A DNA stretch of 64,000 bases, taken from the NCBI GenBank assembly GCA_016785225.1, contig JAFBJZ010000660.1:4773001-4837000 (forward strand), written 5' to 3'. Under the pieces are notes generated by a model. That model saw nothing but the letters and a program-made list of their open reading frames with translations. It did no database searches and was not told where the DNA came from. The first letter of the stretch is position 1; each line of letters begins with the position of its first letter. Below, in pieces: positions 47,601 to 59,600 of this stretch. Made by a program: the position numbers and the translations under genes. Origin of the DNA: Psettodes erumei. Lineage: Eukaryota; Chordata; Actinopteri; Pleuronectiformes; Psettodidae.

Positions 47601-50600
47601 CACACACACGCACCGCTCAGGCTGTAATTCCTCAGAGAGCATGCTTTCCCTACTGCCCTGGGCCATACATAAGCCCTTGTATCTGAATAAATCACAGCCG
47701 CCTTGCACACACATACTTACACGTAAACATACAACACATTTATTTGCTATAATACTCTGTGGTGGTGTAGATAAATTATTCTAAATCAGCCTCTTGGGGG
47801 CAACCGTCACAAAAAGTGAAACTGAGCTGATCTTGTGCGTGTCTTGCAGTACCATGCCCAAAGGAAAGGGAGCCAAAGGGACTAAAGTGACGCTCAAGAT
47901 TGCCAAAAAGGCAATACGGATGACACCAGATGGACGGCGCAGACTGACCCTTAGCAACATGGGAATAACCATCTTCCCCAAGTGTCTCCTCAAACTGACC
48001 AATGTGGATGAGCTGGACCTCAGTCGCAACCTGATGCAGAAACTCCCAGACAACATTGGGAGCTTCTCGTCACTCAGATGGCTAGATCTACACAGCAACA
48101 AGCTGGAGTCTGTGCCAGAGTCCATCGGCAACCTGGTGGTTCTGACCCACCTCAACCTCTCCAACAACTGCCTGACTTCGGCGGGTTTACCTCCCGCGCT
48201 GGGGTTTCTCACCGGCCTGAGGAGTCTCAATCTCGGGATGAACAAACTGGACACCCTGCCTCCCACTATGGCAGCTCTAGACAATCTGCAAGAGCTAGGC
48301 CTGTTTGATAACCTCTTAATCAACATACCAGAGTTTCTGAGTGTCCTACACAAACTCACTAAGGTCAACCTGAAACGAAATCCCCTGTCGTACATTCAGG
48401 GGAATGGCGAGGGGATGCTGAAGGAAAAATCTGAACCACAGGAACATGTGTACCTGGTACAACGAAGCAGCCTGTGTAGGGCATGCTCTAAAAAATGTAA
48501 AGAGCAGACAGAAAGGCTTACAAGAGGAAGAGGAGGAGGAGATTGCGGTGATATGTTCGAGGAGAAAAGGATAAGAAGTTATGCAGGATTGATTGTGCCA
48601 AACTCAGTGGCCGCAGTCAATCAGGATGTGTGGAGAATAAGAAAGGCAGAACACAAGAGAATCAAATGACCAAAAGAGCTGTTCTGCCTCTAACAAATTA
48701 ATTATATGTGGACAATATCATATAATAATAAGAGTTCAAACAACTGAACCCCCCCCAGTAACCTGACCCTTACTGTACCTGGCAATAAATCTTTCTGATT
48801 CTATATCACAAGTGTATGTATTTTCCATTTATATAAATGAAATAAAAAAAGTCATTGCCTTGAAGTACTGCTGTTGGATGACTGCGATTAACTGACGACA
48901 TTTACCTGGCATTAGCGATGACGTCAGAAACTGCCCTGCCTTTCAATGCCGACACTGCCGCGCACAACCTGCGACGAAGTAGAGGGGGCATGAATAAGGA
49001 CCAGTCAGAATGCTGAAAGTAAAATAAAGTTTAGAGATCCAGTCTGTATGGATGAGGTACCTTTTATATGCAGAGACATGGTCTTTATTCAGGAATACCA
49101 GGAAGGCCGAGTGTCCGTTTTTCATAAAGACCTCGATAGCATTGTCCTGTTAGGCACAGCGGCACTTGAGTTACTCCGACACAATGTTTGTGAATAGTAG
49201 ATATCTTTACCTTTTAGACACTTTCAAACCTCAACCTAACGTGCACCTCAAATTACTCAATGTAGAACTGCGAGAGTTAGCAAAATGCAAAAGAAATCTA
49301 ATTTCTATTTGACTATTTTTAAAAATCGAAGGTGAATTCATTAAAAAAAAAAAATCCTGTATAAACAGAATCTGGAAAGAACGTTAACTCAAGGCATCTG
49401 TGGGAACATTTCCATGTCTGACCTCCAAGAGGAAGCGCACAAAGCGGGCCTCCTTGATGTCCTCATAGAGCCAGCGTCTGCAGCTGCCTGATGCCAGCTC
49501 TTTACTCAGCATGGTGGAAATGAAGGAATCCCTCACACTGGCAGAGGACGAAAGGGACGCAGAGAATTTAGGAGGATGAGCGGACCCGAATGAGCGGCTA
49601 TGCTTTTGTATTTTTCCAGCGACTGCACGCACCTGCTGGGATGATGCTTCCTGCAACAAACGTCTCCAGAAGGACTGAGAGTGAATCCCTCACACAGGAG
49701 CAGGCTCTCCTTCCCAAACAGAAGCACCCCTCTGTCACTCTGAGGCCACTCACCATCACTACACACATCTTAGCCTTCACCTACAAGGGATGGGGGGGGA
49801 GATATACATTAAGCCCCATGTGAGAGGCATAACACACATCAGCACATTTCTCTCCAGGGACATGACATGGCAGCAATGCACGCACTTCAGGCTTTACTTG
49901 ATTGATCATTTTAATCACATATTTTAATCATTATTAAAAAGACACAGTTGAACACTTCATTATCAGAGCTGATTGATGGGGAGGAGAAGACCTGGCCCCT
50001 TTTTTTTTCCAGCAGTGCGACTGTGTGCTGAAGTGGACCCACGTGCTGCTCTCAGCGCTGGTCGTGGCTAACGCTAACTGCATTGTGATAATGTGGGGCT
50101 AATTCTATTGTCTCCCCTCATTTCACAGTGAGTGTGTGCACCTGGCTGTCTCCCTGTGTTGGCCCCGCTGCCGGGCCCCCAGGGACACAGCGCCCAAAAA
50201 AAAAAAAAAAAAAAAAACCATATGGGGCCCCAACATTACCCGCAGGCCCTTCACAATTTATACTAATCAAATCAGACTCCCTACCCCCAGACACAAAGTC
50301 ACACACTTGGTGGAGGAGGAGGCCCTGCCTGGCCATTATTAGGAGAATTAATCACTGCCATACACACAATAGGAAACCTGCTAAGTATCAGAACCTCTTG
50401 TCTGAATGCACACACAGAGACACGCTATGATGGATAATATCACTTGTCACGGGGAAGCATTTAAGTCAAGGTGAGTGAGCCTCAGCTACGTGGCAAAGAA
50501 AACTTACACTGAGCTATATCACGGCCAGATTTTGCGGCACTTTCTATCAGTGAGTATAAACTGGCATCAGGCCGGCCCACTGTCCCCAACAATGAGTAGA

Positions 50601-53600
50601 TTTCAGAAAAAGAAACTAGTTAAATTTATTGTTATCAAAGATTAAATACATAACAATAAACTTGTTTCTTTATCTCATAACTGTGCTCTGGACAGATATG
50701 CGTTATCAGGCGGAGGGTGATTTAGCTGATGATGGGAAGAAGGAGAGAAAAGGGGGACTTTTATTGACTAAGAGCCTAATGTCAGACCATTGATTTCTCC
50801 CCATACACATTACTGTCATAATCACACTATTGGCGCTGGCAAGCTAATTATGAGTGGGTCTCCCTTTGTGTGTAAATTTATGTGTGTGCGTGCGCGCGTG
50901 TGCATTTTTCAGAGCTAATGACTGTGTTCATTTGACAGGAAGCTCAGCAGGACTCGCACAATGAACCACTGCAAGGCAACAGGACACACAAGCACACATC
51001 ACACACTTACTAAGCGGATGTAAGACAGCTTGCTTCACCTCCTACTGTTTTTATTAATACTTCTGTCAGAAACATTAAAAGCCGCGGCTGGTTGCCGGAG
51101 CGATGAGAGTCCCTGTCAACATGCGCTTGGTTTCTAACTCACTGGAAGAATGAGAAGAGCTGAGCTGGGCCTCGACATTAAAACATTACACTAATGAGGA
51201 AAGATGAAATTCTGATAGCAGCGCTGGGCTATTGGAATCCCTCAGTCTACATCAGATAATTATGATTGTGAATATTAGTGGGGTGAGAAGGAGCTGCGCT
51301 GTGTTTAGGCATGTTGTTTTTAGCCCAGCATACCGACAAACCCTCCTGTGCTACAGTACCTCCTCTCCGGGGTGCAGCTCCTGCAGGATGATGCGTATGT
51401 CGGGGCACTCTTGTGTGTGGGAGCAGGGTTCGGGGGTTACGGGGTCGGGTGGCTCCTCGGTGTTGGGTGTCTCATTCAGTGCGGGGAAGAAGGTCAGACA
51501 GTCACAACCCTGTTCTCCCTCCTCTTCATCCTCTTTGGCCTCTGCGCCAACTTCGAACAGGATCTTGGGCTCTGTTACAAAGAGGCACATTTTTCCACTG
51601 TGCTTACATCCAGCACCCACATTGTGGCAAGAGTACGTTCAGAAAACTCTTTTCCTGACCTGTGTCTCCATCTGTTCTACTTTTGTTCTCCTCAGCCGTG
51701 CCAGTCCTTAAACCCCGGGACAGTGTTCCTAGCACCTGTCGCAAACAACATATGGCACTGTTAAAGGTTAGTGTGCATACTATATCAACACGAAATAAGA
51801 CCCTACACCAAACTGAAAGGCATTACCCATCTGGAACGTCTCAGAGCCTTCCTGCGGATGCGTGAACGTGTCCGGTTGGGTCCCTCGGCAGCGTCTTGCA
51901 CCCAGTCACGACTCAGCAGCACCCCTGGGCCGGGGCCGAACACGGCTCTCTCCCTCAGCAGCTCGGCCTCCACACGCAGCCACTTGGAGCTCACTCGCTC
52001 CAACTCGCTGGCTTGCAACTGGGACGCAGAAACAGGTGCGGGATGTGGGGGGGGGAACAGATGAGACCGAGCTAAACATTATTACAGATCTAATTTTGGC
52101 TTTTTAACAACATTTATTTCAGTATATTGATGGCAACATTTCTGTCTAACCTGTAAGTGGTTTGTCCTCATATTCTCAAACATGCTGTGGCCTCTGTGGC
52201 GATGTGACTCCATGCAGGTCAGAAACTCCTACAAAGACAGAAGAGTAACCTGATGGGTGCAAATGAAAAGCGCGAGTTGCACAATCGCTCTTCCTCTAGC
52301 TCATATTGTACACACACAACACGCATTATGTTCACAGAGATTGTATATTCATAATGGTATTGTTGTTTCCTCATGCAATTACAATGCATTCATAAAATTA
52401 CATCTGTACTAAATTGCATTCACTGGGCAAAATAAGCTAGTGGCTACAGTGTTACAATAACCCTGTCTGGAAATGTAATCATTTGTTGGTGTGATCTGAT
52501 TAAAATAAACATTAATATCACTGAGCCACACCACAGTCAAGGGCAAGGTAAGTGTGCTTGCGCCTTTATTGTTGGTGAGTGAGTGTGTGTGTGTGTCGAT
52601 TAAAAGAGAAAAAAAAAAAAAAAAAGAAAAGAATTGAAAACCCCCCCAAACAGAGCCGTGTTGACACTGCAGGATGCTCATGTTCAGCAGACACACCGGG
52701 ATCGTATTCTGACTGTTAACTGCTTCATTAAGCCGATCATCACAGCAGTGCTCGCTCAGAGACTAGTGAAACAACATGTGTCCATCCTCGCAGCTGACCC
52801 AGGAAAGCCATTTCGCTGAGTGAATGAACACGCAGTAACTCTTTACATCGAGTCTTATTTACAGATGCTAATTCTGCATTTTGCGCTACAGCCCCGCGAA
52901 TACAATAACCGATCTAAAATACGACAACAGGAAGCAACTGCTTCTGTAAAACAAGAGGCGCAAGAATTCAACAATTTCGGAACAAACCCGTGCATAAAAG
53001 TTGACGACAAACTTTGACAAGCCCTCTGGAGATGAAAAGTGTTTCTCTAAATGACTGACTGCCTATCCAAACGAGAAGTTGTGCAGAGAAAGAAATAAAG
53101 GAGTAATTTGAGGGCAGATTATAGAAATATTACAGGCAGAAAAGAGAGTAATAATGAAGTTTGCGAACTAGAGCCGTGTTGTGACAGATAAACAACAAGT
53201 CGGCGTCATCATCTCCTAATTTCATTCCTTCATTTGGACAAACATAAGTAATATATAGCATTAATTACCCTATTTAGCAGATAGGAACCTCATTGGCTTT
53301 TTAAATGTTGCATTAAATACATAACTCATCTCTTCCCACTGCAATTAACATCAGAACATCACACTCATTTCCATTTTAATGACTTCCCAACAATACGCCA
53401 CCTTTGATGATAAGGCAACATAATGTCAACTTCATTCTGGGCTGGCAGTGAATGTGTAATGAACTTAACGTGATCATTAGTGCTGTTAATTATCTTTCTA
53501 ATATGAGGACACAGATATGATTATGGAAACTGCATTCGTTGATGAAATAAATCTCTAGAAGGATTGCACTGAAGCTTGACTGAGGACACAGTCTGCCTAT

Positions 53601-56600
53601 CGGTCTCTATATTCTCATTCATTACCTACAGTAGGCTTTATTTTTATTTATTTTTTTCCCCCCCAGTAAAAGTAAATATCTGAGACCAGAAAACTGTGCT
53701 CAGTGCTCTGTAGAAATGCAGTGCTATGGATCCAATGACTGTAAAGAGAGTCCCCATTAAGCTCATGACTTTCCAAATAAAGGTCATAAGTTGATGATCC
53801 AGAAATTAATTAATGACTCACTCGTTTCTTCATGAGGATGAATGGAAAAAAAAAATGAGCAGACTGGCTGACCATTACTGAAGATTTGAATATCATTTTG
53901 TGAACACTGCATGCTGCAACCTACTCAGAGCCAAGTGGTGCAACACAGTGCAGAGAGGGAGAAGGCAAACGTCCCTCCCGCTTCTTCCCTACCGCTCAGA
54001 TGGAAAAACAATTCATCACCCTCTCTGATAGCCTGTCAAAGACTGATATGATAAAGAATAACATCAAATGAATAATGTTTTCATCAGATTGCTACCACTA
54101 TAATTGCCAACCCGATTTCTGTGGGCAAGAGACGTGCACAAACAAGAACACGCACACATTTTGTGAGGGTGAGACAGACACACAGACGCGGTAATTTCAT
54201 GCCTGTGTGCCTGAGTAATATGTCCCCGCTCCCTGCTCCAGATGGCTCGACGTCTTAAGCGTTGTGGGGGAACTAATGATGTGGGCCACGTGTTTCGGGG
54301 GGAAAAACAACAATAAACGCGTCTTTAACCTTCAGCAGAAAACAGTGTGTTGTAGTGAGTGTTCCCATGGAATGGCCTAACAGATATCAATTACTATGCC
54401 CACTCAGGGGCAATCAGCTGTGATAATCCAAATCCATTTAAAGAAATAATCAAACACCCCCACAGGGCTGGACGGCCCACAGCACAAACACAGCAGTGAC
54501 TTTGGGATGAGTGTTTGGGCAAAGTGATCGAGGACCCACACCCTGCCAAGGGAACAGCCATCAAATTCTGACCTCTGTGTCGCGCCCTGTGCCGAGGAAC
54601 CAAACCCTGAACTGACATGAGTGCTGTTTTTACCTGGACTGTTGCTGACCCTTTGTCTGTTCTGCCCAAAGCCGAGCGAACGGCGCTGCTGATCATATCA
54701 AACTTCCTCTGAGAGCTGCTGGCCGCCCTCTTCTTCTGAGACTCTAAGATGAAAATTCAAAGTAACTTCAAAACATCAAGAAAATGGACCCACCGTTCAG
54801 GCGTAGTCTCCTCCTGCAGTTATCAGTGCAGCGAGCCCTAACCTGTGTGCAGCAGCCAGGCTTTGTGTGCCGTCTCCTCCCAGAGGGGGCTTATATCCGT
54901 CATGCTGGCGGACCTCTTCTCCGTTGTGTGTGTCGCCGAGATCTCTATTTTGTAAGTTTCTTCTAGCATGCGTTGCCTCTCCGTCATGACCTTTGACCAG
55001 CAGGCCTCCACTAAAGACACTATTTCTCTGTCATCTGGAACACACACAGGTTTCTGACCCAGTGTCTGTCTTAGTAAATACCGGATGAATGTAAATGAGA
55101 TAGTGGCCATCATACCTGTGCTGCTGTCTGCTCTTTTGCTCAGGTGTGGAGTTTTGGCAGCAAACAGGTGGGATGAAGCTTTCCTCTTGTGCACTTTTTG
55201 CACCATACATCCAAAGCCTTCAGGGTAGCTGCAAAAAAAAAAAAGCATGATTGTGTGAATTAAAAGCAAATCCTGGTTTCAACCACACATTTGTGCGTGT
55301 CTGCAGGGTTCTGGTTTCAGTTTTACCTGCCAGTTCGTATCAGTAACAGACAATGAAGAAGGCATGTGATGAAGTTCACGTTTGCGTTGTAAGTTGCCAT
55401 GACAACATCCCAGCGTTCCATGAGGGTCTGTAGCACCCTAATGACCCTGTCCTTTTCTTCTTGGGAATGACGCGGTTGAGATAAGAAATGAAGCAGAACT
55501 TTATTGGTGCACGAATAGAGGGCTGCCATGGTCTTCTCTTTTTGAGTTTGGCCTTTCTCCAAAGCCTGTAAATGTAAAAGTAATGTATCCGTTATCACTT
55601 AACAAAAATTTAAAGTAATTATTAGTGATTTAGTTTTTATACATTTTACGTGAAGCATCTCTTATGGTCTCACCATCACAATCTGATCTGCGAGGAAGTT
55701 GAGCAAACTCTCCGAGTCTCCCAAGAATGTTCCACTGTAAAGTTTGTTCAGCAGAGTCTCAGTAAAGAGCACCACATTCTCTATCAGCGTGCCCATCTGT
55801 CCTTCAGGCCTCTGATTGGAGTCTGAGAGACACAGTCAAACGTGATGCATTCAGTTGACATTCCACATGGACACTGTCAGGCCAGTTTCAGCTATGACGA
55901 AACAATTATACCTTGTGAGATGAGATGAGTGTTGTTTTCTTCCTCGTAGCCGAGCATGTGGATGATGTCCATCATCAGCTCCAGCAGCTCGGTCTGAAAA
56001 CTCTGCCTCTGTTCCAGCGACGCACCATCAGGGGAAAACTGCAACATTTATATTGGTTATTGTGTAGCACACATATCGCAACGCCGACTTCGAACTGATA
56101 AACGGCAAATGCGTGAGTTTTGTGGTGACTTTCTTCTATTACACGTGTCAGGGAAACACAGCATTTCTAATTTTGTCTCAAGTGTAGGTGTTGGTGCTGC
56201 CAGTGTGTGTGCTTGCAGGTTAGGCTTGGCTGAACTACAGAAATCCACAGTTCTGGGCCTATTTGTGTTCTCCCCATTCTAACAGTGAATGATTTTATCA
56301 GTACCTGATGGTACTAATTGGCTCTGCCTAATTCTGTAACTGAGCAAAGAGTGGCACCTTCTGGTGAAAGGAGAGTTTTGCAGCGTTATTAAACACATGG
56401 CGTTGATGTGCGTGTGCGCTCACCTCGAGCAGCAGAACGAGAGGATGCGTGTTGGCGTTGGCAGAGATGTTGAGAAGACTGTCCATTAGCAGTATTCGCA
56501 TGAAGTCGCACACTGGCTTCCTGGTTTCATAACTGTTGTCCTCACCTTCACCCGTTACACAAGGCTCATCCGCACCCTGAAAGAAGTGAACACGCCAGTG

Positions 56601-59600
56601 AATAAATCAGAGTGTGGAATCATTAATGAATCCAGAGTAACACACAAACCTCTGAACCTCTGTACTGAGGGTACACAACTCCAGCGAGTGCGTGGAGGAA
56701 CGATGGAGAGGCCCACAGTGGGTCTCTTGGGCGGAGGCTGTGGAGCAGACAGAGGAACTGCATCACACTTGCTGGGAGCTGCAACAACCATGATGCATGA
56801 GTCCCTGACATGTGTTCGTGTTCATGATCAGGCTGTTAAAACACAAAACAAAAATGTATCAATTTATGGGAAAAATTTTTTTATTGCTATTGCCCACAGA
56901 AATAATGTTATTACATTCTTACCTCCGTAATGATGACTTTGATTAAATCCAACAGTATTGTAGCAGCTTCAACACAGAGCTGCTGAGCAGGAGTGTTGGC
57001 TTGGCTGTCAATCAGCGACTGCAGGATATCATCCAAATGCCCCTGGAGATGACACATAACAGGATTGGGAGGATGCGGAAGATGATTTAGAAGAATTTAG
57101 TATTACCCACCTCTCCGTCTGCGGGACGACTGATTTTTTTCTCCAGCAACAGAACAGCCAGGGCTTCGTACACCTGGGGCAGGTGAGCGTGTCTGATCAG
57201 CAGCCCCTGCAGGGCATCGAAGCCTCGACACAGGGTGGTGAGGCACTCATACGACCTAGAATGGGCTTGTAGGTTGTCTTGATAAAAACAATGATAGAAG
57301 TTGATTTTGGATGAAACTATAAAATACCTTATTTTGTGGAGTATTAAAAATACAACTTCATTATTTCATCTAGTTTAATAATTTACACAGCAGGGCTGCC
57401 TATCAAAACATTAAAAACGACTTCACATGATCACAAATTTCATTACACGGATAGAGACACAGTCAAAACATTGAATAATTTCCCCGTTTTGCTCTGATAA
57501 ACTGTTCAGCTTTACCGATGACAGAAATGGGTTCCTTCAGGCCTTCAGTGAGTGTTCCTGGGACCACCCCCTCTCTGAAGCTGCTCTGCTGGTCTGGACT
57601 GCACAGAAAGTGCGTGAGCAGGATGAGACCCAGTTTCAAGGTAGATGGGTGAAGATGGGGTTGAAGGAAAAGCAGGATCCAATCACTGCCCAGGGATTCA
57701 AACACTTCCTTCTGCTGACTGGTGGGAAATAAGAGCATGACAGACTAATTCAGTAAATGTTTTTGCCATGACATTATGGCAAATTTATCTGTGACAGTTT
57801 CTTTTTAGCTAATCAGTAACAGACGCCACTCACTCTTTGATGAGAAGGCTGTCTGAGTTGAGGACTTCACAAAGCGCTAGTAACAACTGGTTTCGGATCC
57901 AGATGATGTCGGCTGGGCCAGAACTCTGAGCTACAGCACAGAGAGCAGATGTCTGGATCAGTACTTGTGTCATCCACGAGACACGTAGTGTATTGTTTAA
58001 GTCATGGCTGTGTGCTACATGATGTACCTGGTGTATCCTGTGAAAGATCACTGTCGGATGTGTCTTTTGTCTCTTCAGTCGTGTTAGTAAGAGGGGGGAG
58101 TGTGTAAACCAAAAACAGCCCGAGTCTGCCCAAACAAAAAAGGACATGTTTTAAATAGAGCCATTCCTTGGAAAGCTTAATTGATGTCATACATTTATGT
58201 AAAAACTGTATGACAGGAGCAGGAGCGCATTCCCAGACTATACCTGCTGACATCCAGGGAGGTGAAGTGAGCCTTTAGGAGGGAGGTGATGACACAGCAA
58301 ACTATCTTAACCTTCTGAAAGGTCACAGCAGGGTCACAAAGCTCCAACAGCAGCTTTGGTAGCAGGCCTACATTGTGCATGACCGCTGCATTCCGGCTGT
58401 CACTGTTATGGATACGGAGAGAAAAACAGAGCGCGCGTTAATATCAATCACAATCTGTTCCCACGGACAGATAATCTAATTCAGCAATCCATGCTCATGT
58501 TCAGTCATGCTCTTCTCTTCAGCCTCTGAGACTGATTCTGTTCAGCGGTCCCTCGACTATTTCTGTTGTTCATTTCTGCGATATTGATGACAGGCTGTGG
58601 CAGATGTTGACAGAACAGCCGATAAAGTGAGTCGTCAATCCCGAACAAGAGTGTCTTTGTTGTGTGTTACGCAATATGTTGGCCATGCGAGTTAATAATG
58701 AATTAGATAAAAGCTACAGCTTATCTGTGGTCTGCTCACACGCTGATTGCTGTAGAATTTACCTTGAGGATCTCAGGATTTCAGCAAAGTGGTTCAGAAC
58801 CACGAGGTCCAGATTATCTGTTGTATCCTTCCACACCTGAAAACACGTAACAATTAGCTTCCAGATTCATGTATCCAAATAAATACTGTTTCTTTTTTAA
58901 AATATTTTTCTATGCGCTTACTTCCAAATCACAAAGCAGAGCTTGGAAAGCAGGTATATTCTGCAGGCAACCAGACCCAGGGCTCAGCTCCACTGAACTG
59001 GAGAGATACAGAACCAACTGAAGGGTTCTGTAGCTGACCAAACTCCTCTTCATCTTCAGCACGAAAGCTAGCAGCTACAAGGGGAGCAAAACCACATCTA
59101 AGAACAGACTACGACAGTAAGGTGACAGATTTAGACACAATGTGCAGCTACTCCAGATGCGACAGACCTTGTATCCGCTGATGCGGTTCATTTCCTGCTG
59201 CATGGCGGAGTTGGTCTCCAGCACAGAGAGAAGAACTTTAACAGCGGCATACAGAGAGCTATCATCTGGCGCCATTGCAACGAGGCTGAGGACAACTTCA
59301 GGCCCACCAACGTACAGGAAACCACTGGATGCGCTGCTGGGAGTGAACATACGCACACCTAGAAAGCAGAGGCCATGAGCTTAAAAAAAGAATCTCAAAA
59401 AAGCAAAAATAATGTTTTTGATATAATACTTTATTTACCAAAACGTCCCACCAGCGCTGCTCCTATGGTGCGAGCTGTACCATTCAGGTGCTGGCTGATG
59501 TTTTGTGCGAGGAAAACGGGGGTGGCCTGATCACGAGATGTTATTCCCATCTATAATTAGAAACGACGATTACTACTCTGCATTAAAAACAACAAACAAA

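Larger units (their letters stand above)
43339..48905 (-). other. wdfy4: wdfy4 intron hosting lrrc18 and repeats
   Basis: A 5.6-kb intron, several times longer than most in the gene. It holds a duplicated dispersed repeat (43540-44600), a TA microsatellite (44660-44691), an L1-like retroelement remnant (44700-45570), two RFX X-box motifs (45646, 46405) and the complete lrrc18 coding region on the opposite strand. A CA microsatellite lies at 47341-47359 and another at 47590-47608. AT-rich sequence at 46700-47100 shows nothing else. Confidence 0.75.

Noticed and set aside
49633..49780. Alternative acceptor inside the wdfy4 PH exon (GTGTAG near 49767) to explain the frame switch
   Set aside because: It would need the upstream exon to end with two bases of a codon, but that exon (51360-51569) ends on a full codon; it would also drop the VKAKM start.
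57111..57255. Shorter form of wdfy4 exon ending at an AG near 57256
   Set aside because: Phase would not match the preceding exon; extending to 57277 adds in-frame DNLQAHSR and fits.
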